Shown here: positions 1-7,131 of the stretch, one piece after another | Position numbering within the stretch: the stretch's first letter is position 1 | Layout of the letters: every line of letters begins with the position of its first letter | Origin: Vibrio proteolyticus NBRC 13287 | Lineage (GTDB): Bacteria; Pseudomonadota; Gammaproteobacteria; Enterobacterales; Vibrionaceae | NCBI RefSeq assembly: GCF_000467125.1 | Contig: NZ_BATJ01000011.1 | Span: 1-64,000 of the forward strand | Direction: 5' to 3' | Length of the DNA: 64,000 bases | Program-made: the position numbers and the translations under genes | The notes under the pieces: model-generated | Database searches by the model: none | The model's input: only the letters and a program-made list of their open reading frames with translations | Told to the model about the DNA's origin: nothing

Positions 1-122
1 ATCTGGGTGTTAGTGTGTCACTGTCTCGGCGCCATTTTGGGTGCCAGCCGCAAGTCTGTACACATGATGGTGTGACTCCGGAAAGCGGCGGCTTTGAGGT
101 GGGCGGTTTTGGTACGCCGTGT

Positions 123-146
123 ACCCCATCACAGTGGCGATGGGGT
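123..146 (-). terminator. stem-loop after the binding-protein gene
   Basis: An 8-bp inverted repeat (ACCCCATC / GATGGGGT) lies just past the stop of the binding-protein gene at 160. It has no clear T-run, so termination is an inference. I see no gene in the first 159 bases. Confidence 0.35.
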
Positions 147-159
147 TCTGTCAGCGGGT

Positions 160-933
160 TTACAGATCTTCGCCGTAGATATCGAAACTGAAGTATTTGG
201 CGGCGATCTTGTCGTAGGTGCCGTTGGCACGGATGGCGTCAATGGCCTGATTGAATTTCTCCGCCAGTGCTTGATCCTGTTTTCTCAATGCCAGCGCGGT
301 GCCTTCGCCGATATAGGCTTTGTCAGTGACCGCGTCGCCTTTGAATTCAAACCCCTTACCGATGGCTTTGTTCAGGAAAGCCAGCATCAGTTGATCGGCG
401 TTGCCGAAGGTCACATCCAGGCGACCATTTTGCATGTCAATATACACTTCGTCTTGACCGGTATAGCGTTTGATCGAGGCAATAGCCCCGAATTTGTCGG
501 TAACGTAACGATCATGGATAGTGCCTTGTTGCACCCCGATGGTTTTTCCTTCCAGGCCGGTTTGGTCCATGCTGAATTTTGCTTCTGCGCTAGCGACAAA
601 GCGGGCTGGTGTCTGATAGTACTTATGGGTGAACAGTATGCGTTGTTTGCGCTCTTCGGTGATGCGCATCGAAGCCATGATGACGTCGGATTTGCGTGCC
701 AGCAAACTTGGAATTAACGCATCCCAGTTTTGTGATACCCAGGTACAGTCTAATTGGGCTTGCTGACACAGTGCGTCAGCGATTTCAATGTCAAAACCCG
801 CTGGTTTGCCGTCGGCATCCATGTAGTTAAAAGGTGGATAGGTAAAGTCGGAGGCTAGGCGAACTTGTTTAGCCAGAACAGGTGTAGCAAAAAGAGAGGC
901 GGCACAGGCAGCAGCGAAGAGGTATTTTTTCAT
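160..933 (-). CDS. polar amino acid ABC transporter periplasmic binding protein
   Basis: 257-residue secreted solute-binding protein of family 3 (SBP_bac_3, HisJ/ArtJ/ArgT-like), expected to deliver a polar or basic amino acid to an inner-membrane ABC permease. Residues 1-21 form a signal peptide ending in PVLA. The mature start FTYPPFNYMDADG and the segment GFDIEIADALC are typical of the family. The start has a ribosome site (AGGGACG) about 8 bases upstream. It lies 17 bp downstream of a HisC-like aminotransferase gene on the same strand, so the two are probably one operon. No permease or ATPase gene is nearby, so the protein must use a transporter encoded elsewhere. The exact ligand cannot be read from sequence. 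Confidence 0.88.
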   Translation of the reverse strand: MKKYLFAAACAASLFATPVLAKQVRLASDFTYPPFNYMDADGKPAGFDIEIADALCQQAQLDCTWVSQNWDALIPSLLARKSDVIMASMRITEERKQRILFTHKYYQTPARFVASAEAKFSMDQTGLEGKTIGVQQGTIHDRYVTDKFGAIASIKRYTGQDEVYIDMQNGRLDVTFGNADQLMLAFLNKAIGKGFEFKGDAVTDKAYIGEGTALALRKQDQALAEKFNQAIDAIRANGTYDKIAAKYFSFDIYGEDL

Positions 934-950
934 GATTAACGTCCCTTTAA

Positions 951-2030
951 TTAACTCAGTGTTGTTGGAATCGGGTAGTTGCAGATCAGCTCAGCGACTT
1001 CCTGCATGCTTTGTGGCGAGCCGATGGTAATGCGCACGCAGTGGCGAAGCGCTGGCTCATGGTGTTGGTTTCGCGCCACGATGCCGTGTTGTTTAAGATA
1101 GCCGAACAAGTCGATATCTGGGCGGGTGCGCAGTAGAACAAAATTGGTGGCTGAAGGATAAATGTGCTCTATCCAGTCAAGCTGACGAATGCTGTCGGTG
1201 AAGATCTGGCGTGTTTCAATGATACGCTGCGTGTTGTCTTGCGCGAGTGCAATGCCTTCGGCTGACAGAGCGTCCATGACGATACTGGCGGAGCTGTCTG
1301 GCATCGGATAGGGCGGGATCAGCTTCATCACAAATTCGACGACATCGGGTTGAGCGAGTAAAAAACCGCAGCGCACGGCCGCCAGCCCGAATGCTTTCGA
1401 CAAGGTGCGGATGACCACCAGATTTGGGTACTGATCAATCAGACCGACCACACTTTGCTGCAGTTCAAACTCAATATACGCTTCATCAACCACCACCAGA
1501 GCTTGATCCCGCGTATGTTCCAAGACGTTGATCAGCGTTTCTCGTCCTAACATGTTGCCTGTGGGGTTGTTGGGAGAGCAGAGAAAGATCAGGTTAACGG
1601 CCTCCGCCGCCGCAATCACCGCTTCGGCATCCAGTTCAAAATGTTGCCCATGCAGTGGCACATCCACTGTGTCTATGGCAAGCGCGTCGGCGCAGAATTC
1701 GTACATGGCGTAGGTAGGTGAACAGATAAGAATCTTGTCTTTTCCGGGCTGGCAGAAGGTGCGAATCAACAAATCAATCGCTTCGTCTGCACCGCGAACG
1801 GCCAAAGCAGGTTGGCGGGTTTGGCAGTACGCCTGATAAGCCTTGGCAATGTGCTGTGGCAAAAAGTCAGGGTAACGGTTGTAATCCGCGTGATCTGAAT
1901 AGTGAACACCGTGCTCCAGTTCATTGGCATTGAGCCACAATCGGCCGTCGCCCCCGATGCGGCGTGCTGACTGATAAGGTATTAACTTTTTTATGCTTTC
2001 AGGGGCCAGTTTTGATGCCAGTGATGTCAT
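951..2030 (-). CDS. HisC-like class I/II PLP aminotransferase
   Basis: 359-residue fold-type I PLP enzyme of the histidinol-phosphate aminotransferase branch. It has the substrate-side motif SPNNPTGN near residue 150, the D-E-A-Y stretch VVVDEAYIEF that contacts PLP, and the Schiff-base lysine in RTLSKAFGLAAVRCGF near 210. The length is normal for HisC. The start is set by AAGGACG before ATG. It is not in a his operon; it is paired with an amino acid binding-protein gene and divergent from a LysR gene. It may therefore be a catabolic or paralogous aminotransferase, not the biosynthetic HisC. The substrate is unknown. Confidence 0.85.
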   Translation of the reverse strand: MTSLASKLAPESIKKLIPYQSARRIGGDGRLWLNANELEHGVHYSDHADYNRYPDFLPQHIAKAYQAYCQTRQPALAVRGADEAIDLLIRTFCQPGKDKILICSPTYAMYEFCADALAIDTVDVPLHGQHFELDAEAVIAAAEAVNLIFLCSPNNPTGNMLGRETLINVLEHTRDQALVVVDEAYIEFELQQSVVGLIDQYPNLVVIRTLSKAFGLAAVRCGFLLAQPDVVEFVMKLIPPYPMPDSSASIVMDALSAEGIALAQDNTQRIIETRQIFTDSIRQLDWIEHIYPSATNFVLLRTRPDIDLFGYLKQHGIVARNQHHEPALRHCVRITIGSPQSMQEVAELICNYPIPTTLS

Positions 2031-2053
2031 GTTTAAACGTCCTTTTTGAATAT

Positions 2054-2093
2054 ATAGTCACTAGATCCGGCTTTAAATGCTTTTAGTGACTAT
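2054..2093. promoter_or_regulatory. inverted repeat, candidate LysR operator
   Basis: A perfect 10-bp inverted repeat, ATAGTCACTA (2054-2063) and TAGTGACTAT (2084-2093), with a 20-bp spacer. It lies in the 151-bp gap between the divergent aminotransferase and LysR genes. A further TTTAGTC half-like element follows at about 2106. The placement is what one expects for a LysR-type regulator controlling both directions. Confidence 0.55.
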
Positions 2094-2181
2094 TTAATAA
2101 ATAATTTAGTCAAAAGTTTCTGGCATAAGAATCGAAATAAAAACATACTAGCTATGAAATAATTGCATGGCTTGGTGAGTG

Positions 2182-3105
2182 ATGAGTCAACGTTTACCTT
2201 CAACAAAAAATTTGCAAGTGTTCCTGGCGACCGCAGAACACCTGAACTTCACCCACGCCTCTCAGGCACTGAATATGACGCAGGGCGCACTCAGTCGCCA
2301 GATTCAGTCGCTGGAGAGTTTGTTGGGAGTGGCACTGTTTTACCGTCAGGCGCGTGGGCTGTCGTTGACGGCGCAAGGCGAAAAGTTTATCCCGTTGGCT
2401 GAAGATATTCTTCATCGCCTGAAAAAGGCGGTGGTGGATGTGACCGAAAACTCCAGCCGAATTAAACTGAATGCGCCAAGCTGCATCACCGCTTGGCTAC
2501 TCCCGCATTTGATGTCTTTTCAGCAAGCGTTTCCAGACATCGAAGTCGAGTTAACCTCCACCATCAAACATCAGGTCGTGCCGGATTTTGAACAGTTTGA
2601 TGTGGTGATTGTGTACGGGAAGCCGGGACGTTCATCGCAGATTCAGCAGCAATTGCTGTTTGAGGAAAAGCTGTCTCCACTGTGTGCGCCTGAATTATGG
2701 AAACAGGTGGTGGGAGACGGTGACGATTGGCATGACGATGTGTTGACCCGTTTTATGTGGCTGCATGCTACGCCGGAGCACAACGATTGGCGACTATGGT
2801 TGGCGGCACGCGATCGCTCCGATCTAAAAGGTCAGCGCAATCAGATATTCTCGACCTTAGATCAGGCCATGAACGCCGCTCAACGCGGGTTTGGGATTGC
2901 GGTCGGGGACGTCACATTAGCGCAACAAGATCTCAGTTTGCATCGTCTCTGTCAGCCTTTTAAGCAGGCCGTCAGATCCGGGCAAAGTTATTATTTACTT
3001 TGGCCGCAGGAAGCGGATAACGATATGATTCACAGTTTGTTGCAATGGTTTGCTCAAGCGGCTGATGTGAAAACAGAAAATGACTTGGCGCTCACAACAG
3101 TCTGA
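2182..3105 (+). CDS. LysR-family transcriptional regulator (GcvA-like)
   Basis: 307-residue LysR-type regulator. The N-terminal winged helix-turn-helix (residues about 8-65) contains LNFTHASQALNMTQGALSRQ, and the effector-binding domain follows from about 90. The sequence style resembles the GcvA subgroup. The ATG at 2182 is preferred to an adjacent GTG, with GGTGAG upstream. It is divergent from the aminotransferase/binding-protein operon with an inverted repeat in the shared gap, so it likely controls that operon in response to an amino acid-like effector. That role is inferred from position only. Confidence 0.88.
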   Translation: MSQRLPSTKNLQVFLATAEHLNFTHASQALNMTQGALSRQIQSLESLLGVALFYRQARGLSLTAQGEKFIPLAEDILHRLKKAVVDVTENSSRIKLNAPSCITAWLLPHLMSFQQAFPDIEVELTSTIKHQVVPDFEQFDVVIVYGKPGRSSQIQQQLLFEEKLSPLCAPELWKQVVGDGDDWHDDVLTRFMWLHATPEHNDWRLWLAARDRSDLKGQRNQIFSTLDQAMNAAQRGFGIAVGDVTLAQQDLSLHRLCQPFKQAVRSGQSYYLLWPQEADNDMIHSLLQWFAQAADVKTENDLALTTV

Positions 3106-3214
3106 CATGTGCAATGGATCGGCTGTCTAGTATTAACAGAGTTATGAAATGAGAGGAACATCGGCGTGAATCGTTCCATAATAAGAGATACTGGTTGCAC
3201 TTTGCGGAGCTAAA

Positions 3215-3705
3215 ATGATCGGTAAACGTGCGGTATTTCTGTTGTGTGGCATGACGCTATTGGCCTCGGGCTGCAGCTCCTCTCCGACGCCTTCTTCGTC
3301 CTACTATACAGGGCATCATGAGCTCTGGTGGTACGAGAACGATGACTACTGGTATCACTATTACCCAGACAGCTGCGTTGATGAGCGGGCCTGTAAGCAG
3401 CGCCTGCAAAACTGGTGGGACGGGCTGGATACCGAGCAGCAACAGGCGGTCAAAGACAAGGTACAAGATTGGAAAGACGACGATATGTCGGCCAATCTGG
3501 TCTGGATCACTTAAAACAGCAGTTAGATACACAATGGCACTCGTTACCTGAGGAGCGCCAACAGGCTATTGAGCAGAAATGGCAGAGTCATCATGGCAGC
3601 GCTGAACGAGTTCGTTTACCCGAGCCTCAGCATCATCAGCCACAGATGAATCGACCAGCCATTCGCTCACGAATACAAACCCTTCCGAGAACGAGAAAAT
3701 TATAA
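3215..3705 (+). pseudogene. small lipoprotein gene split by a 5-bp tandem duplication
   Basis: The gene opens with a lipoprotein signal (MIGKRAVFLLCGMTLLASGC, lipobox cysteine at 20) and continues with an acidic, Trp/Tyr-rich segment and a helical part, LQNWWDGLDTEQQQAVKDKV. As read, it stops at 3514 after 99 residues. A TCTGG unit is repeated in tandem at 3496-3500 and 3501-3505. Removing one copy joins the frame to a downstream reading frame that starts DHLKQQLDTQWHSLPEERQQ and ends at 3705, in the same helical style, giving about 161 residues. The break is therefore probably a recent slippage insertion, an assembly error, or a switchable repeat. The function is unknown. The META-domain lipoprotein gene follows within 14 bp. 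Confidence 0.7.
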
Positions 3706-3718
3706 GGAGTTCGGAATA

Positions 3719-4141
3719 ATGAAACGTCTTCTACTGACAACGATTGGTTGCGCGGCTTTACTTTCAATGACGGCGTGTTCCAGCCCGGTGGTTGATGTCA
3801 CCCCGGACATGCTGCAGAACCAGCAGTGGAAACTGACACAGGTTGATGGCAATACCGTCTCCACTAACGCGACACTGGAAATCAATGATGAAGCTCGGGC
3901 GGCCGGTAGCACCGGGTGCAACCGTTTCTTTGGCCAGTCTGAGCTGCAGGGCAACCGTATACGGGTAGAGCGCATGGGTATGACTCGCATGGCGTGTCTG
4001 GATGAGAGCAAGATGAAAACGGAACAGATCGTTGCGGGCGTACTGACCGACTGGAGCGATGTGTCGATTCAAGATGGCGAGTTGATTCTCAAAGGTGTGT
4101 CACACACCTTGACGTACGTATTGGCCAATCAGCCGCAGTAA
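3719..4141 (+). CDS. HslJ-like META-domain lipoprotein
   Basis: 140-residue predicted outer-membrane lipoprotein: a signal peptide with lipobox SMTAC at residues 16-20, then one META domain (about 30-135) with the family signatures NQQWKLTQVDG, GSTGCNRFFG and GMTRMACLDE. META/HslJ proteins are linked to heat stress and novobiocin tolerance in E. coli, but their biochemical role is unclear. AAGGAG sits 10 bases before ATG. It is probably cotranscribed with the broken lipoprotein gene upstream. A hairpin follows at 4150. Confidence 0.88.
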   Translation: MKRLLLTTIGCAALLSMTACSSPVVDVTPDMLQNQQWKLTQVDGNTVSTNATLEINDEARAAGSTGCNRFFGQSELQGNRIRVERMGMTRMACLDESKMKTEQIVAGVLTDWSDVSIQDGELILKGVSHTLTYVLANQPQ

Positions 4142-4149
4142 ATCGATTG

Positions 4150-4176
4150 ACAGGCCGCGCGTTCGCGGTCTGTCTT
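4150..4176. terminator. hairpin terminator between convergent genes
   Basis: ACAGGCCGCG / CGCGGTCTGT stem with a four-base loop and a trailing TCTTTT. It lies between the META lipoprotein gene (plus) and the nuclease-like gene (minus). Confidence 0.6.
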
Positions 4177-4181
4177 TTCCA

Positions 4182-5048
4182 TCAATACGCATGAATGCCG
4201 AACGCGCGTAGTTTATCCGGTAGTACCTCATCCAGGCGTTCAATGTCGGCACTGTCCAGTTCGATTAACGCGAACCCATGATGCTGATAAACCGTCCGAA
4301 TGTGTTGACGCTGTTTCTCAGTGACACTGCCGGAATCACTGCCCCAGAATTGCAGATATACCTTTCCCGCCGGAAGATAAAAGTCGCTGATGATGTCTTC
4401 TTCGACGGGTAACTGACGCTGATAAGCGTGCACCACCCCGTTCATATACAGCCAATTATCGATGCGCAGTTCACCACGGGAACGTACATAATGACCGTCG
4501 AGTGTCCGGTGTTTGGCTTCAAACTTTTGGCGAAAGCTCGACAACGATTTGTCGGTCGCATGTACTTCGGCATCTTGTCCGAGATACTCTACCACGCACT
4601 GTTTGAGTCGCTTATTACGGACTAAGGCATCGTGCCACACCGCGTACTGGTTGCCTGAGGTTTTGTCTTCACGCTGGTAACCACCGACCGTCAATCCTGA
4701 TTCGGTCACCTGCCAGCCTTGTTCTGTTTTCTGCAACCAGCCCAGCTCATTCAGGAGTTGATTGACTTTCTTTGGGTTGAGCCCGAATCGTTCACCAAGC
4801 TGGGTGGCACTTAAGGGCTGACCAGAAGTGGCGGAAAGGTCGATCAGCAGATTGTCCGGCCAGACAATAAATTGGCCGTATTTGGGGTGAGTGGCGTAAT
4901 CGCCACCAAATTTTCGTCCCAGTTCAGTCAGGATCCATTTGTCCTCTGAACGATTGAGATACCCAGCAGTTTTTAACTCATTGAACAGCTGTTTCGCCTC
5001 AACGTTCCTGCGTTTGGCCAGCGCTGTTGTTGATAGTTTTTCCGTCAT
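4182..5048 (-). CDS. winged-helix protein with a PD-(D/E)XK-like C-terminal domain
   Basis: 288 residues. The first half holds two helix-turn-helix-like units: ALAKRRNVEAKQLFNELK near residue 10 and SATQLGERFGLNPKKVNQLL near 90, each followed by a beta-wing stretch. The last third (about 185-285) has the order of a restriction-like nuclease fold: SRGELRIDNWLYMNG, then EDIISDFYLP, then GKVYLQFWGSD. In related nuclease domains the last strand usually has a Glu where Gln stands here, so activity is uncertain. I see no helicase or methylase partner. ATG at 5048 has AGGAG 8 bases upstream; a longer reading would overlap the AraC gene. Function unknown; a DNA-binding repair or defence role is only a guess. 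Confidence 0.7.
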   Translation of the reverse strand: MTEKLSTTALAKRRNVEAKQLFNELKTAGYLNRSEDKWILTELGRKFGGDYATHPKYGQFIVWPDNLLIDLSATSGQPLSATQLGERFGLNPKKVNQLLNELGWLQKTEQGWQVTESGLTVGGYQREDKTSGNQYAVWHDALVRNKRLKQCVVEYLGQDAEVHATDKSLSSFRQKFEAKHRTLDGHYVRSRGELRIDNWLYMNGVVHAYQRQLPVEEDIISDFYLPAGKVYLQFWGSDSGSVTEKQRQHIRTVYQHHGFALIELDSADIERLDEVLPDKLRAFGIHAY

Positions 5049-5095
5049 ATGCCGACTCCTTGTTGTGTTTATTTTTGCCTGCCGAACGATGAGAT

Positions 5096-5872
5096 TCAAT
5101 CACTTGCCTGCAAATACTGGCGCGGTGTCCGGCCAGTATGCTGACGAAAAAAAGCGATAAACGCACTATCACTGGAAAACGCCAGACGGTCGGCAACGTC
5201 ATTCACCGCAGCACCACCAGACAAATGCTCAATGGCTTTCAGGAGCCGCCATTGTGCCCGCCAGTCCTGATAAGGCATGCCCGTTTCGCGTTGAAAAATG
5301 CGCGTGATGGTTTTACTGCTGGCTCCGACCTGCTGACAGAGCTGGTTGAGTGGCGGAGGCATCGTGACGTCGTTGTGCAATTGGGTCAGCCAGGCCGTGA
5401 GGCGTCTGTCTTCCGGCAGGGGTAGTGACAAGTGCTGCACGGGCGCCTGTTGGAACTCCTCGAAAAACAACGCACAGGTATTTTGCATATCATGCTTGGG
5501 TTTATCCCATGGCCAGAAGGCCATGCGTTCGATCAGTGACTGAAGCAATGCATTGACCTCGACAATGCGAATGTCCGTGTCCACTGCTTGGGCTAAGTGC
5601 GCATCAAAATAGACTGAACGATACTCAACCACATTATTCATGGTGGCACAGTGAGGCACGCCGGCCGGAATCCAGGCTGCCCGGGTAGGAGGCAGAACGT
5701 ATTGCTGGCGGCGAATGGTGAAGGTGATGCACCCCTGCGGCGCATACAGTAACTGGGCCTTGTTGTGCTGGTGCATGCCGGAGTCATGCTTTCCGACCCG
5801 TGCGGCGATGCCGATCACATCTGCTGTCAGTGCGTCTGCGTTAAAACGGGTTGTCGCGTCTATCAGAGCCAT
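5096..5872 (-). CDS. AraC-family transcriptional regulator
   Basis: 258 residues. The N-terminal cupin-like sensor domain includes GKHDSGMHQHNKAQLLYAPQ, and the C-terminal AraC DNA-binding domain (about 150-256) has two helix-turn-helix units: LCQQVGASSKTITRIF and VADRLAFSSDSAFIAFF ending RTPRQY. The layout matches the NimR/YeaM subgroup, which in E. coli sits beside an MFS exporter gene. Here too it is divergent from an MFS pump gene 98 bp away, so it most likely controls that pump. The inducer is unknown. Confidence 0.87.
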   Translation of the reverse strand: MALIDATTRFNADALTADVIGIAARVGKHDSGMHQHNKAQLLYAPQGCITFTIRRQQYVLPPTRAAWIPAGVPHCATMNNVVEYRSVYFDAHLAQAVDTDIRIVEVNALLQSLIERMAFWPWDKPKHDMQNTCALFFEEFQQAPVQHLSLPLPEDRRLTAWLTQLHNDVTMPPPLNQLCQQVGASSKTITRIFQRETGMPYQDWRAQWRLLKAIEHLSGGAAVNDVADRLAFSSDSAFIAFFRQHTGRTPRQYLQASD

Positions 5873-5970
5873 GTGTCTCTATTTTGCTGTTTTTGGTCTT
5901 GATCGTGTTATAGGGACTATAGCAGAGCGGGCTACACTGCGCCTACTTTGAAAGTGGATTGGAGAGAAAG

Positions 5971-7101
5971 ATGAACAAATCACCACCCAATGCTGGTCTG
6001 ATGGTGTTGTTATTGATGTTTCCGCAGGTGGTCGAAACGATTTATAGCCCGGTATTGCCTGCCATCGCAGAGGGATTTGGGGTCAGTGAGTCCGTGGCAG
6101 CCCAGACATTGTCGATTTACTTTTCCGCGTTTGCGGTTGGGGTTGTGATATGGGGTACGGTGGCCGATTATCTGGGGCGACGCAAAACGATGTTATTAGG
6201 CTTGGCGGTGTACGGCATCGCGGCGTTAGGCGCTGTCATCAGCACCGATTTCCACACATTGCTGGGTTTTCGCGCGCTCAGTGCTGTGGGGGCCGCCGTC
6301 GGTTCTGTGGTGACACAAACCATGCTGCGCGACAGTTTTGAAGGCGAAGCGCTGGGGCGGGTATTTGCCTGGGTGGGCATTGGTATCGCCATCAGTCCGG
6401 TGATCGGTATGATGACTGGCGGCGGGTTAACGCTGTTGGGAGGCTATCCGGCGGTGTTTACGGCGTTGTGTGTGCTCGCGCTGGCTCTGTGCTTGGTGTG
6501 TGCGATTATGTTACCGGAGACATTGCACGGTGAACAAGTGAAGCCTCGTGTGACAACTGTAGTGAGGCAGCTTGTTCGTGATGGTCATATCTGGCGTAGC
6601 GCTTTTCTGGTGGCCGGTTTTAATGTCGCGTTGTTTGGCTATTATCTGCAAGGGCCGTTTGTGTTTCAGAGACTTGGGTATGACCCCCACTTATTTGGCT
6701 ACAGCGGGATGGTGATGGCCGCAGGCACGCTGGCAGGCAGTGTGTGGAATAAACGCCTGGTAACGCGCTGGCGTACGGACTCTATCCTGCGTTTGGCGGC
6801 ACTGCTGGTGCTGGCTGGTGGTTTGGGGGTGATCGCGACCATCGACAGTTTGTGGTTCTTGGCGCCGATGTTGCTGGTTGTGTGTGGCTTTGGACTTGGG
6901 ATCCCCAATGTTCTGAGCCAGGCCTTGGTCGAATACAAAGCGGGTATCGGCACGGCTGGTGCCTGGTTTGGTTTGATGTATTACCTATTAATCGGAGGAG
7001 GCCTTGCTCTCGCTGGCTGGATTCAAAACTTGGGAATCGTCCTGAGCGTCTTCGGGGGAGTGTGCTTGCTACTGACTTTGACACGCCGCTCAAGGCCGTA
7101 G
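5971..7101 (+). CDS. MFS drug/metabolite exporter (Bcr/CflA type)
   Basis: 376-residue inner-membrane protein with about 12 hydrophobic segments, of the DHA1 group of the major facilitator superfamily. It carries the loop 2-3 motif GTVADYLGRRKT and the early motif SPVLPAIAEGFGVS shared with Bcr/CflA proton-driven exporters. ATG at 5971 is chosen because GGAGAG lies just upstream; an earlier TTG is less likely. It is divergent from an AraC regulator. The substrate (drug, nitroimidazole or metabolite) cannot be told from sequence. Confidence 0.85.
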   Translation: MNKSPPNAGLMVLLLMFPQVVETIYSPVLPAIAEGFGVSESVAAQTLSIYFSAFAVGVVIWGTVADYLGRRKTMLLGLAVYGIAALGAVISTDFHTLLGFRALSAVGAAVGSVVTQTMLRDSFEGEALGRVFAWVGIGIAISPVIGMMTGGGLTLLGGYPAVFTALCVLALALCLVCAIMLPETLHGEQVKPRVTTVVRQLVRDGHIWRSAFLVAGFNVALFGYYLQGPFVFQRLGYDPHLFGYSGMVMAAGTLAGSVWNKRLVTRWRTDSILRLAALLVLAGGLGVIATIDSLWFLAPMLLVVCGFGLGIPNVLSQALVEYKAGIGTAGAWFGLMYYLLIGGGLALAGWIQNLGIVLSVFGGVCLLLTLTRRSRP

Positions 7102-7109
7102 AGAAACAG

Positions 7110-7126
7110 GGAGGCGCAAGCCTCCC
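7110..7126. terminator. hairpin between convergent genes
   Basis: GGGAGGC-gcaa-GCCTCCC between the MFS gene and the convergent M16 peptidase gene. It has a strong stem and a short T-run. Confidence 0.55.
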
Positions 7127-7131
7127 GTTGC

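Noticed and set aside
94..717. Open frame on the plus strand across the binding-protein gene
   Set aside because: It is antisense to a clear family-3 binding protein with a signal peptide, and has no ribosome site or family likeness.
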